Assembly: GCA_964530075.1 (NCBI GenBank) | Contig: CAZGXU010000008.1 | Span: forward strand, 1 to 57,006 | DNA from: JANQEA01 sp964530075 | GTDB taxonomy: Bacteria; Bipolaricaulota; Bipolaricaulia; UBA7950; UBA9294 | Direction of reading: 5' to 3' | DNA length: 57,006 bases | Shown: positions 1-7,963 of the stretch, one piece after another | Position numbering within the stretch: the first letter of the stretch is position 1 | Layout: each line of letters opens with the position of its first letter | The notes under the pieces: generated by a model | The model's database searches: none | Told to the model about the DNA's origin: nothing | The model's input: only the letters and a program-made list of their open reading frames with translations | Program-made: the position numbers and the translations under genes

Positions 1-384
1 TCTTACGTGAGGCAACGATCCCGTTTCGAGTACTTTTTTGGTGAGGCAATGCGACTACTTGTCTTCCGCCCTCCGCCACGGTAGAGTGGTGGCCGCAGAG
101 CAAGTGTGAAGGCTGTGTTGGTGGCTATTCGCAGGCGGGGTTCTGAGCTGACTTCTTAAGGGTCTTCTCGGGCAGAGCGCCCCGCCTGCACTTCGTTGCC
201 GGAATCCGATCGCGGTGCTCACCCGGCCGACTATCGATAGGACGGAGTGTCGGCCACCAGTTCGGCGCGGCCTTATGGAGATCATCCCCGTCGGCCGGAT
301 CCCGGTTTCTTCGACCGAGTACCGCGCCGGCTGGCTGAAACGCCCGGCGGCGGATAAGGTACCCGGGGAAGGGGTTGAGGCTCC
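1..384. other. Non-coding lead-in with short repeats
   Basis: I see no convincing gene here. The first 16 bases (TCTTACGTGAGGCAAC) are the exact reverse complement of 29872-29887. A diverged copy of the same motif follows at about 28-50, ending GTGAGGCAAT, which gives a spacing of 34 bases. A 10-bp perfect inverted repeat, GCAGGCGGGG at 131-140 and its complement at 180-189, lies further on and has no T-tract. The end of the region carries the purine-rich ribosome binding site of the oligoribonuclease gene (about 366-381). Confidence 0.5.
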
Positions 385-930
385 ATGGCGCGGCACCGAA
401 GCAACCTCGTCTGGATCGACCTCGAAACCACCGGCCTGAGCGTCGGGAATCGGGCGATCCTTGAAATCGCAAGCGTCGTCACCGACAAGGACCTGAGCGT
501 CGTCGGTGAGGGCCCGGTGCTGGTGATCCACCAGCCGGACGACGTTCTGGAGCGGATCGACCCGTGGTGCGAGCAGCAGCACGGGTTCTCCGGCCTTCTC
601 GAGGCGTCCCGCGCCTCCGACGTCTCGCTTCACGACGCGGAGCAGCAGACGCTCACGTTCATCCGCAAGCACACCCATCGGGGCGTGGCCCCGCTCTGCG
701 GCAACTCGATCCTGCTCGACCGTCGGTTCCTGATGAGATACATGCCGGAGCTGAACACCCATCTGAGCCACCGGAACATCGACGTCAGTGCGATCAACGA
801 GTTGGCCGCTCGGTGGTTCCCCGGTGCGGTCGCCATTCTGGACAAAGGTGTACAGCACCGCGCGGAGGACGACATCCGGGAGTCGATCGAGGAACTGAGG
901 CTGTATCGCAGGTTGATCTTCAAGGATTGA
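385..930 (+). CDS. orn: Oligoribonuclease (DEDDh 3'-5' exoribonuclease)
   Basis: This cytoplasmic enzyme degrades 2- to 5-nucleotide RNAs, including pGpG from cyclic-di-GMP turnover. The 181-residue length is normal for the family. The N-terminal WIDLETTGL block (about residues 10-18) supplies the first Asp and Glu; most family members have DLEMTG, so Thr replaces Met. GNSILLDRRFLMRYMPEL (about 110-127) carries the second Asp and the family-specific YMPEL run. The C-terminal H-R-A-E-D-D-I-R-E-S block is the usual HxAxDDIRES signature holding the catalytic His and Asp. The start is the ATG after a GGGGAAGGGG ribosome site. A diguanylate cyclase gene at 11093-13078 could give its pGpG activity a local context; that link is inference. 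Confidence 0.95.
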   Translation: MARHRSNLVWIDLETTGLSVGNRAILEIASVVTDKDLSVVGEGPVLVIHQPDDVLERIDPWCEQQHGFSGLLEASRASDVSLHDAEQQTLTFIRKHTHRGVAPLCGNSILLDRRFLMRYMPELNTHLSHRNIDVSAINELAARWFPGAVAILDKGVQHRAEDDIRESIEELRLYRRLIFKD

Positions 931-985
931 CGGCGGGCGCGTTGGCGTCCGACGGGCGCAGGCGGTCGGTGAGGGGGTCGTCCGC

Positions 986-1270
986 GTGCTGAACCGTGCT
1001 CCTCACGCGGTGTTTTACTGCTTCCCTCGCAGCGAGCGCCGCGACCATCCGGTCACGTTCGATGCGTCGGACTCCTGCGATCCGGACGGGAGCATCGTGG
1101 AATACGTCTGGGACTTCGGGGATGGGACGACAGCGCGCGGGGTGCGGGTCGAACGCGTCTTCGCGCAGCGCCTCGAATACCGGGTGACGCTGACGGTCGT
1201 CGATGACGACGGCACCGAGAACCGATCCGTGCGCACGGTGATCGTTGCCGGATGCGACACGTGCGGATGA
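986..1270 (+). CDS. Single PKD-domain protein, possibly a remnant
   Basis: This 94-residue GTG-start reading frame is almost entirely one PKD (immunoglobulin-like) domain. TFDASDSCDPDGSI, the WDFGDG core and the closing TLTVVDDDG strand are all present in order. PKD domains normally sit as repeats in large secreted or surface proteins. Here there is no signal peptide, no other domain and no membrane segment. It begins 55 bases after orn, with a GAGGGGG run about nine bases before the GTG. It may be the surviving fragment of a longer exported protein or a genuine small protein. Confidence 0.55.
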   Translation: MLNRAPHAVFYCFPRSERRDHPVTFDASDSCDPDGSIVEYVWDFGDGTTARGVRVERVFAQRLEYRVTLTVVDDDGTENRSVRTVIVAGCDTCG

Positions 1271-1283
1271 GGCCCCCCGGCGC

Positions 1284-1910
1284 TTAGGAGGACGCTGCGT
1301 CGGGCGCCGACGAAGGCCCTTCCTCGGGCCACTCCGGGGCCCGCTGGAGGCAGAATCCGCGCGCCACGGCGATCGCCTTCGAGATCTCATCGGGGTTGAT
1401 CACGACGCGCCCCGTCGCTCGCTGGAGCCAGCTGCAGTTCTCGACGGCGCGGCTGGCGTGCTCGTCGCCGGCCGAGATCGCGCGGAGGACGGCCATTCCG
1501 TCCCGTAAGGAGACGCGCTCGATGTTGATCTTCTCCGCCCAGAGGAGGAGGAGCGTCATCGCGAGGACGGCGTTGCTGACCGCATTCCTCCCACGTTCGG
1601 GTGTTTGGCGCTTGAACGCCTCCCAATGATGACGATTGAGGAACAGGTAGGGGGACATCGTCCTCGGATGGCAGGCGGCCAGGACGTCCTTGACCTCGAC
1701 GCCCAACTCCGCGGCGAAGGCTCGAATCGCTACGCGCTCCTCTTCGGGGACCCATTCCGATAACTCTTCGTCCGCGCTTCTTAAGGTGGTCCCGCTGAGC
1801 CCGGTCTGAATCGCCTCGAACGCTGCCTTCCAGATCTCCGGATCCTCGGATTCGGCCACGGTGACGTCATCCGCCTTGAGAATCAATTTAAGTCGAGCTT
1901 TGATCACCAT
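1284..1910 (-). CDS. Conserved-looking protein of unknown function
   Basis: A 208-residue protein that I do not recognise. The start is chosen at 1910 because AGGAGGAG (1916-1923) lies just upstream and a near-consensus promoter lies just beyond it at 1945-1972. A longer frame opening at 2039 would run through that promoter and is unlikely. The protein begins with a basic beta-like stretch (MVIKARLKLIL). It has a mixed helical centre with a hydrophobic run (AVLAMTLLLLWAEKI, about residues 128-142) and an acidic Pro/Ser-rich tail. There is no signal peptide and no catalytic signature I can name. Confidence 0.75.
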   Translation of the reverse strand: MVIKARLKLILKADDVTVAESEDPEIWKAAFEAIQTGLSGTTLRSADEELSEWVPEEERVAIRAFAAELGVEVKDVLAACHPRTMSPYLFLNRHHWEAFKRQTPERGRNAVSNAVLAMTLLLLWAEKINIERVSLRDGMAVLRAISAGDEHASRAVENCSWLQRATGRVVINPDEISKAIAVARGFCLQRAPEWPEEGPSSAPDAASS

Positions 1911-1944
1911 AGTCTCTCCTCCTGGTCTCGTGGTGCTCCTTAGT

Positions 1945-1972
1945 ATTCTACCTCGCAAAGCCTTCTTGTCAA
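1945..1972 (-). promoter_or_regulatory. Sigma-70-type promoter for the 1284-1910 gene
   Basis: On the minus strand TTGACA (1967-1972) is followed by a 16-base spacer and TAGAAT (1945-1950). The predicted transcript start is near 1938, about 28 bases before the ATG and just upstream of its ribosome site. The flanking DNA is clearly more AT-rich than the surrounding genes. Confidence 0.7.
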
Positions 1973-2016
1973 GCGATTTCTTACCAAGCTTCGAATCCAA
2001 TGTCTCAATTATTTGG

Positions 2017-2044
2017 TTGACAAAGTCCGCCATATTCATATACT
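2017..2044 (+). promoter_or_regulatory. Divergent sigma-70-type promoter, plus strand
   Basis: TTGACA (2017-2022), a 16-base spacer and TATACT (2039-2044) form a near-consensus promoter back-to-back with the minus-strand promoter at 1945-1972. It points at a strong ribosome site (AGGAGGT, about 2084-2090) and an ATG at 2097, but the reading frame behind them is doubtful. Confidence 0.6.
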
Positions 2045-2096
2045 GAGGCTATCCATATCCACCAATATGCGGGCATCGGCCCGAGGAGGTCAGGAG

Positions 2097-2315
2097 ATGT
2101 TGACGATCACGCTGGGAAGCGTCGTGGTGCAGGATCCATCGTGGGGAGGGGTGGGCATCCTACCCGTTCCGAGGACCGCGCAAAGTCGGTCGCGCCGCCC
2201 CCGCTATCGGGGTCCCCGCGAGGCGAAGGTCCCGGGGGACGGAACAGCGATCTCCGTCCTTTCGGTCCGGTGCTTCGGGTTGGTCGAGATCACGCACACC
2301 CGAAGAGTCGTCTGA
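2097..2315 (+). CDS. Doubtful 72-residue open frame behind a good promoter and RBS
   Basis: The ATG follows GAGGAGGTCAGGAG, an excellent ribosome site, and a near-consensus promoter lies about 50 bases further up. The first roughly 25 residues (MLTITLGSVVVQDPSWGGVG and so on) look protein-like. The rest is a low-complexity Arg/Pro-rich run typical of non-coding high-GC DNA. The likeliest explanations are a gene truncated or frameshifted early, or a very short real peptide. I cannot assign a function. Confidence 0.3.
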   Translation: MLTITLGSVVVQDPSWGGVGILPVPRTAQSRSRRPRYRGPREAKVPGDGTAISVLSVRCFGLVEITHTRRVV

Positions 2316-2409
2316 GCGTGACGGATCGGGGTTGCCGCGCGGAGCGCTTCGCCTCGCACGGCTTAAGTACGCCCTCGCGGTGGCTACGATAGCTTGTCGA
2401 GCGCGCGTC

Positions 2410-2860
2410 ACGAGGCGGTCCCCTGTAAGCGCGGAGGTCTCGGTCGATCAGGGCGGCCGATCTCTCCTCGTCCGTCGCATGGGATCCGACCGAGGTCGCT
2501 TCGACAAGCTGACACTGGAGGGCGCGTCGCGGGCGTTCTCGCTCGACTTCTATCGGACGGACGTCGAGACCGCCATCCCGCTTCCATCCCTCCTCACCGG
2601 CGAGGAGATCGAGGCCGAGGCCCGACTGACTCCGACCGGAACGCAGCTCTCGTTCGTGCCCGAACTCGACGCGCTCGTATCCTATGAGGGATCCTCGGCT
2701 TCGGTCGAGCTCTTCGGTGAGATCATCGCGCCCCTGCCCGCTCGGCACGGGCCTGGCGCTCACCGTCCGGCCTGGGACGTCGTGGGATCTCTCGGCGACC
2801 GCGTCCCTTGAGGCCGCCGCGATCGCCGAAATCGCGCTCGGTCTCGATGTCGACTGGTGA
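2410..2860 (+). pseudogene. Frameshifted remnant of a beta-rich exported protein
   Basis: The first frame reads coherent beta-strand-like protein from about 2410 (AEVSVDQGGRSLLVRRMG onward) through SVELFGEIIAPL near 2736. The sense then moves to the neighbouring frame, which continues LGTGLALTVRPGTSWDLSAT and ends ALGLDVDW with a TGA at 2858-2860. One inserted base (or two deleted) near 2737-2745 would restore one frame. There is no start codon with a ribosome site and no signal peptide, so the 5' end is also missing. The alternating hydrophobic/Gly/Asp style resembles the protein at 4325-5131. Confidence 0.45.
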
Positions 2861-2927
2861 GTCGTCCATCGACCGATCGAGGGGGTTCCACCGTCCGGCT
2901 TGGTGTGCGTCCGCCTCGTCCGCGCCC

Positions 2928-2957
2928 TTGCATTCGGCCATGCTGTCCGGGTACACT
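2928..2957 (+). promoter_or_regulatory. Probable promoter of the cold-shock gene
   Basis: TTGCAT (2928-2933), an 18-base spacer and TACACT (2952-2957) make a plausible promoter. A transcript starting near 2964 would have a 5' leader of about 105 bases before the ATG, in keeping with the long leaders of cold-shock mRNAs. The -35 element is weak. Confidence 0.4.
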
Positions 2958-3068
2958 GCGCATGTTGTTGGTAGTTTTGCAGTCGGTTTCTTGGAGTCCA
3001 GGTTACTGTGGTCCAGTGAGAACGCTCTGCTTCGCTAAAGCTCCCAACATGGAGGAGGATTGGTAGGA

Positions 3069-3281
3069 ATGTCCGATCGTGAGACCGGTACCGTGAAGTG
3101 GTTCAACGACAGCAAGGGCTTCGGCTTCATCGAGCGCGAAGGCGGAGAAGACGTGTTCGTGCACTTCAGCTCCATTCGCGGCGAGGGGTTCAAGACCCTG
3201 AGCGATGGGCAGAAGGTCGAGTTCACACTGGGACAGGGCCAGAAGGGCCCCCAGGCTCTCGACGTCGAGGTCATCTACTAG
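3069..3281 (+). CDS. csp: Cold-shock protein, CspA family
   Basis: A 70-residue single cold-shock domain that binds single-stranded RNA and DNA as an RNA chaperone. TGTVKWFNDSKGFGFIE contains RNP1 (KGFGFIE) and VFVHFS is RNP2. The length matches the family. The ATG at 3069 is preceded by GGAGGAGG (3051-3058). An in-frame TTG at 3060 is less likely because it would overlap that ribosome site. A strong intrinsic terminator follows 21 bases after the stop, so the gene is a single-gene transcript. Confidence 0.95.
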   Translation: MSDRETGTVKWFNDSKGFGFIEREGGEDVFVHFSSIRGEGFKTLSDGQKVEFTLGQGQKGPQALDVEVIY

Positions 3282-3302
3282 AGCACAAGGTTCGATGTTC
3301 AT

Positions 3303-3332
3303 GCGGCGCACGGGGATCCGTGCGCCGCTTTT
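3303..3332 (+). terminator. Intrinsic terminator after the cold-shock gene
   Basis: A perfect 11-bp stem, GCGGCGCACGG (3303-3313) with its complement (3318-3328), closes a four-base GGAT loop. It is followed directly by TTTT. Confidence 0.85.
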
Positions 3333-3543
3333 CGTTTGGCGGACCCGTCGTTTCCCTGCACCGGTTCGTTCCGCTTCGCAGAGCCGCCCTTCAGGCCGGG
3401 TTGAGGTCGCGCAGCGAAGCGGCCCACGCCCGTTGGACATTGAGTCGGCGGTCCCGATTGGCGGCCTCGCGATCGAGTGGTATGCTGGCGGGCCTTGCGC
3501 CGTGTCGACGACGCGGCGAGCGCCGGTGGAGGAGGAGTCCGCG

Positions 3544-4290
3544 ATGATCGAAGCCGCGATTCTCGATTTCGATGGATTGATCCTCGATACCGAGACGCCG
3601 TTTCATCGCTCGTGGGAGGAGATCTATCGGGAACACGGCCTGTCGGTGTCGCCGGCCGCGTGGGCGGGCCTGCTCGGGTCGTCGGCCGATCCGGCGGAGG
3701 CCTACGAGTTGCTCGAGCGGCACCTCGGTCGTGCGATCGATCGTGCCGCCATTCGAGATCGAAGGACGGCGCGTGAGTTCGAGCTGCTGAAACGCGCATC
3801 GGCCTTGCCTGGCGTCTGCGAGCTGATCGAGGACGCAGTGACGCGGGGCGTCCGACTGGCGATCGCTTCCAGTTCCGAGCGCGAGTGGGTCGTCGGCCAC
3901 CTGGCGGCGATCGGCCTCCTCGAACCCTTCGAGGTGATCGCCTGCGCCGAGGACGTCGCGGCGACGAAACCGGCTCCGGACCTCTATGAGACGGCCCTCC
4001 GATCGCTGGGGATCCCTCCCGAACGAGCGATCGTGTTCGAGGACTCCGTTCACGGCGTTGCGGCGGCCAAGGCGGCGGGCCTCTTCTGCGTCGCCGTCCC
4101 GAACCAAGTCACAAGGCATCTTGCATTCCCGGCGGCCGACCTGATCGTCGAGACGCTCGCCGGACACTCGCTCAGCGAGTTCATCGAGGCCGCCGACGCC
4201 TACTACCGCTCGCCTTCGAGTCGATCGCGAGCGGAAGGGGAATCGGACCGTGACGGCCGCCGGTTGACAGGCCGGACGGGCTCGTTCTAG
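3544..4290 (+). CDS. HAD-superfamily phosphatase, beta-phosphoglucomutase-like
   Basis: A 248-residue cytoplasmic HAD hydrolase of the GS/beta-PGM type with a C1 helical cap. Motif I is DFDGLILDTET near residue 7, giving the nucleophile Asp and the acid/base Asp. Motif II Ser is in LAIASSSERE (about 110), motif III Lys in ATKPAPDLY (about 140), and motif IV in IVFEDSVHG (about 163-171). The substrate cannot be read from sequence; sugar phosphates or phosphoglycolate are typical. The ATG follows GGAGGAGGAG. The last 30 or so residues are a polar Arg/Ser-rich tail outside the fold. Confidence 0.85.
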   Translation: MIEAAILDFDGLILDTETPFHRSWEEIYREHGLSVSPAAWAGLLGSSADPAEAYELLERHLGRAIDRAAIRDRRTAREFELLKRASALPGVCELIEDAVTRGVRLAIASSSEREWVVGHLAAIGLLEPFEVIACAEDVAATKPAPDLYETALRSLGIPPERAIVFEDSVHGVAAAKAAGLFCVAVPNQVTRHLAFPAADLIVETLAGHSLSEFIEAADAYYRSPSSRSRAEGESDRDGRRLTGRTGSF

Positions 4291-4324
4291 GATGGCCGTC
4301 ATCTCGACGGTGGAGGGGGACGTC

Positions 4325-5131
4325 ATGGCTCCAGACAGAGTGGTCTCGCTGGTGCTTCTCGCAGCGGTGGCCGTCGGATTCGGCGGTTGGGCGACGGAAG
4401 GTCTCTCCGGGTCGGTCGGTGCAGAGGCGACGTTCTTGCCGGGGTTTGCGACCGGCGTCTGGCTCGATCTCGGCTGGGACATCGACGGATGGAGCGTCGG
4501 AAGCACGACCTGGATCACCGTCCTTCCCGGGTTCACGACGACCGAGACGGTGACCGCCGGCTACACGTTCGGCCCGGTCGACCTCGGCGGGAGCGCGACG
4601 ATCGGCATCTACCCGCTCGACTTCGCCGGCCTCGACGTCTACGCGGACGTCGGGCTCTTCGACGTCGATCGGGACGGGTTCGCGGTTTCGGCCGACGCGA
4701 GTCTCTACTCCGGGATCTATCCGGCGTTCGACACCACGCTCTCGCTCGACGTCGACGCGTCCTACGGGGTCTTCTCGCTGGGGGCGGACCTCGATCTCGG
4801 CATCCCGGGATTCGGGTTGAGCGTTCTGCTGAGCGGGGAGGTCCGCGTCCTCGACCTGGTTCTGGAGGACGGGGGTCTGACGGCCGACCTCGGGGCGTCG
4901 GCGTTCGTCGTCCCGGCCGGCGACGCGCGGCTCTGGTTCAACATGGAGCTCGGCCTGGGAGCCTTCACGGTCACGTCGGAGACCGACTTCACCCTGGCCC
5001 CGTTCGGGTTGGCGGAGCAGCGGATCGAGATCGACATCGCGTTCGACGGGTTTTCGGCCTACGCTTGGGGGAGCTTCACCGGAGACGGGGACCTATCCGC
5101 CGGAATCGGCGGCGCCTACGACTTCCCGTAG
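4325..5131 (+). CDS. Exported beta-rich protein, possible outer-membrane barrel
   Basis: The 268-residue product begins with a basic residue and a hydrophobic segment (VVSLVLLAAVAVGFGG, about residues 5-20) resembling a Sec signal. The rest is almost pure alternating beta pattern rich in Gly, Asp, Phe, Tyr and Trp (for example GYTFGPVDLGGSATIGIYPL), with no helices or enzyme motifs. This could be an outer-membrane barrel or another surface beta-sheet protein. It ends in DFP, so the terminal-Phe signal is not exact. The start at 4325 follows GGAGGGGG; an ATG at 4292 lacks a site. Its 3' end overlaps the convergent ABC ATPase gene by 16 bases. Confidence 0.6.
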   Translation: MAPDRVVSLVLLAAVAVGFGGWATEGLSGSVGAEATFLPGFATGVWLDLGWDIDGWSVGSTTWITVLPGFTTTETVTAGYTFGPVDLGGSATIGIYPLDFAGLDVYADVGLFDVDRDGFAVSADASLYSGIYPAFDTTLSLDVDASYGVFSLGADLDLGIPGFGLSVLLSGEVRVLDLVLEDGGLTADLGASAFVVPAGDARLWFNMELGLGAFTVTSETDFTLAPFGLAEQRIEIDIAFDGFSAYAWGSFTGDGDLSAGIGGAYDFP

Positions 5132-5946
5132 TCCGGACCGGAGGCCGATCGGCCTCCGACCGCGCCCGGGCGGTGTCTCACCCGCGGCAGGATGGCGCGG
5201 GTGCCGTCGACGCTACGCACGATCTCGAACTCCATCGCGTAGGCGGCGTGCAGGCTCTCCTCGGTGATCGCGGTCGCCGGCGCGCCGCGGATGAGCGACG
5301 CCCCGTCGACGAGGAATACGACGTCGTCGGCGTAGAGCAGAGCGTTGTTCGGGTGGTGCGAGGTGACGACGAACGAGAACCCGTCGTCGGCGAGCTGGCG
5401 GACGACGTTGAAGACGGCGTGCTGGTGATGCGGATCGAGATGGGCCGCCGGCTCGTCCATCAGCAGGCACCCGGCCCCCTGAGCGAGGCCCCGCGCGATC
5501 AGGACGAGCTGCCGCTCCCCGCCGCTGATCCCGGTGTATGGACGATCTTGCAAGCCGGTGACGCCGACGGCGTCGAGCGCGCGAGCGACGGCGCACCGGT
5601 CCTCCCTTCCCGGGCGTTCGAACAGGCCGAGATGGGGAGCGCGGCCCATCAGGACGGCCTGCCCGACGGTGTAGGAGAAGACCGGCTCGTGTGACTGCGG
5701 GACGACGCCGATCCGGCGGGCGCGGTCGCGGGCGCTCAGGTCCGTCAGACGAATCCCGTCGACGGTGACCCGGCCGGATTGCGGCGTCCGAACCCCACTC
5801 AGACAGTCGAGGAGCGTCGTCTTCCCCGATCCGTTCGCACCGAGGACGAAGAGGGTCCGGCGTTCGTCGACGGCGAGGGAGACGTCGCGGAGGACCTCGG
5901 TTCCGGGGCGGTAGGCGTAGTGGATCCGATCGGCGGCGAGCCTCAT
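5116..5946 (-). CDS. ABC importer ATPase, FecE/BtuD/HmuV type
   Basis: A 276-residue ATPase that powers uptake of an iron chelate, heme or cobalamin. It has Walker A GANGSGKT (about 36-43), a Q-loop in VVPQSHEP, the ABC signature SGGERQ, Walker B CLLMDEPAAHLD and the H-loop VTSHHP. The family is assigned from these motifs plus the partner permease and binding protein. Its start overlaps the permease stop (ATGA), so it is last in the padR-led operon. The C-terminus runs into the convergent gene at 4325-5131. Confidence 0.9.
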   Translation of the reverse strand: MRLAADRIHYAYRPGTEVLRDVSLAVDERRTLFVLGANGSGKTTLLDCLSGVRTPQSGRVTVDGIRLTDLSARDRARRIGVVPQSHEPVFSYTVGQAVLMGRAPHLGLFERPGREDRCAVARALDAVGVTGLQDRPYTGISGGERQLVLIARGLAQGAGCLLMDEPAAHLDPHHQHAVFNVVRQLADDGFSFVVTSHHPNNALLYADDVVFLVDGASLIRGAPATAITEESLHAAYAMEFEIVRSVDGTRAILPRVRHRPGAVGGRSASGPDYGKS

Positions 5947-6944
5947 CGTGCTTCACCCCTCGCCCGGAGGAATCGCAACAGCAGCAGGAAGAAGGCCGGG
6001 ACGCCGATCAGTCCGGTAAGGATCCCGAGGGGGATCTCGCTCGGGAGCGCCGTCCGTGCGATCGTGTCGAGGATCAGGAGCGTCGCCGCGCCGATCGCGG
6101 CCGCGGCGGGGATCAGCGCCTTATGATCCGGACCGACCCACGCCCGAGCGACGTGCGGGACGACGAGCCCGATCCACCCGATCATCCCCCCGACCGCCAC
6201 CGACGCGGCGACCATCACCGTCCCAACGAGGATCACGACGGACCGGAGCGGGCGAATCCGCACGCCGAGCGCCGTCGCCTCGGCGTCGGAGAGGGTCAGG
6301 AGGTTCAGCCGCCACCGGACGAGGACGAAGAACGCGAAGCCGAGCCCGGTGACGATCAGGAGGGGGGGCAGGACCGACCATCGGCTTCCGCTCAATCCGC
6401 CGAGGAGCCAGTACGTGATCGCCGGAAGCTTGCTCAGCGGATCGGCGACGTACTTGATCAGGCCGAGAAGGGCGTTGAACAGGGCGCTGACGAGGATCCC
6501 GCCGATGACGATCACGAGCGTCGAGGCCCCGAACCGCCAGCCGACCAGCGTCACGAGGCCCACGGCGACGAGCGCGAACGCGAACGCCGATCCCTGGACC
6601 GCGGCCGCGCCGGCGGAGAAGAGGAGGGCGAGCGACGCGCCGAACGCAGCGCCGGAACTGACCCCGAGGATTCGCGAATCGACGAGCGGGTTGCGAAACA
6701 ACCCCTGAAACGCGGTCCCGCAGACGGCGAGATTCGCTCCGATGCAGGCGGCGGCGAACGCCCGCGGCAGGCGGACACGGAGGATCAGCGAGCGGAGCAC
6801 CCCCGAGACCCCGTCGAGCCCGAAAAGCGCCCGGAAGGCCTCGTCCGGGCGCACGCCGTACCGTCCGATCAGAAGGGCGGTCAGGAAGAGAATCGGCGGG
6901 GCGAGGACCAGGATCCAGGCCGTCCGCCGGTGCGGTTCGCTCAT
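5943..6944 (-). CDS. ABC importer permease, FecCD/BtuC family
   Basis: A 333-residue inner-membrane permease of the BtuC/FecCD fold with about ten hydrophobic segments. Family landmarks are RLPRAFAAACIGANLAVCGTAFQGLFRNPL near residues 58-87, the GVSSGAAFG block, and GWIGLVVPHVARAWVGPDHK near 255-275, which contacts the ATPase. It starts in an ATGA overlap with the binding-protein gene and ends in an ATGA overlap with the ATPase gene. Confidence 0.92.
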   Translation of the reverse strand: MSEPHRRTAWILVLAPPILFLTALLIGRYGVRPDEAFRALFGLDGVSGVLRSLILRVRLPRAFAAACIGANLAVCGTAFQGLFRNPLVDSRILGVSSGAAFGASLALLFSAGAAAVQGSAFAFALVAVGLVTLVGWRFGASTLVIVIGGILVSALFNALLGLIKYVADPLSKLPAITYWLLGGLSGSRWSVLPPLLIVTGLGFAFFVLVRWRLNLLTLSDAEATALGVRIRPLRSVVILVGTVMVAASVAVGGMIGWIGLVVPHVARAWVGPDHKALIPAAAAIGAATLLILDTIARTALPSEIPLGILTGLIGVPAFFLLLLRFLRARGEAR

Positions 6945-7963
6945 CGGCCCGTCAGGGACTCCAGCTCGGCGTCGGTCAGGTCATAGCCGTAGTAGAGGGT
7001 GTAGAAGCGGTCGACCTCGGCCGCGAGGTCGAGCCGGATAAGATCCGGGTAGAACAGGCTCGCCATCCAGGCGACGCCGAGGAGGGATTCGGGGACCGGC
7101 GTGTCCATCGGGGCGATCACCCGAGGCATCCGGTACACGCGCCCGTCCCGCACGGCTCGGATCGCCGCCCAATCGGGGTTCACGAGGACGTCCGCCGGCT
7201 GAACCGGACCGTAAGGGGGGATCAGGATCACGTCGGGGTCCCACAGGAGGATCTGCTCGAGGCTGACCTCATTCCAATAGCCGGCCAGTTCCCGCGTCAC
7301 CGAGACACCGCCGGCCGCCTCGATCAGGTACGTCTGGTACATCTGTCCGCTGGCGACCTGGAGGGGGTCGGTCCCGAGGAAGAGGACGCGGACCCGTTCT
7401 TCCGGGGCGAGGCCCTCCAGGTCCGACGCCACGGCGGAGAAGATCCGGTTGTAGTCCTCGAGGAAGGCGTTTGCCCGCTCGAGCGCCGCGGGGCCGAGGA
7501 CCCGGCCGGTGAGCAGGACAGCCTCCTTCAGTGCCTCGGGAGTCTCGACGAGGTACTGGATGACCGGGACGCCGAGTTCGGTCATCTGATCGGCGAACGC
7601 GCCGTGCCGCGACCCGTCGACGAGGATCAGCTGCGCGTCCCGGGCGACCATCTCCTCCACGTTCGGATCGCCGAACGCGAGGATCTCTCCCAGCCGCGGC
7701 TCGAGTCGGAACATCGCCTCCGACGCGTTGGCGATCCCTTTTACGCCGATGTACCACGCCATCACCAAGCGCTCGGAAGCCCCGAGCGTGTAGACGTAAA
7801 ACGTTCCCGCCCCGTAGACGCTGACCAGACGCTCGACCGGTTGGGGAACCCGCACCGTCGCCCCGGTCTGATCGACGATCTCGATCGCGTCCTTGGCCAC
7901 GACTCCCCCCGCCAGCGCGGCGACGAGGGTCGCACAGATCAACCAACGCATCGGCCTTCTCAT
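6941..7963 (-). CDS. Periplasmic substrate-binding protein for an iron/cobalamin-type ABC importer
   Basis: A 340-residue FepB/BtuF-like binding protein. It has a cleavable-looking Sec signal (MRRPMRWLICATLVAALAGG) and no usable lipobox, which implies a soluble periplasmic protein and a diderm envelope. The mature part opens with IEIVDQTGATVRVPQPVERLV, the standard Peripla_BP_2 beginning. It ends after VNPDWAAIRAVRDGRVYRMP, also typical of the class. The ATG at 7963 follows AAGGAGAG and overlaps the padR stop (ATGA). The ligand (ferric siderophore, heme or corrinoid) is not determined. Confidence 0.9.
   Translation of the reverse strand: MRRPMRWLICATLVAALAGGVVAKDAIEIVDQTGATVRVPQPVERLVSVYGAGTFYVYTLGASERLVMAWYIGVKGIANASEAMFRLEPRLGEILAFGDPNVEEMVARDAQLILVDGSRHGAFADQMTELGVPVIQYLVETPEALKEAVLLTGRVLGPAALERANAFLEDYNRIFSAVASDLEGLAPEERVRVLFLGTDPLQVASGQMYQTYLIEAAGGVSVTRELAGYWNEVSLEQILLWDPDVILIPPYGPVQPADVLVNPDWAAIRAVRDGRVYRMPRVIAPMDTPVPESLLGVAWMASLFYPDLIRLDLAAEVDRFYTLYYGYDLTDAELESLTGR

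Noticed and set aside
1..50. CRISPR array end, from two similar units 34 bases apart
   Set aside because: The units are too diverged, only two are visible, there are no cas genes, and another copy lies 30 kb away in isolation.
1911..2039. An N-terminal extension of the 1284-1910 protein starting at 2039
   Set aside because: The extension covers a near-consensus promoter and the strong ribosome site of the ATG at 1910.
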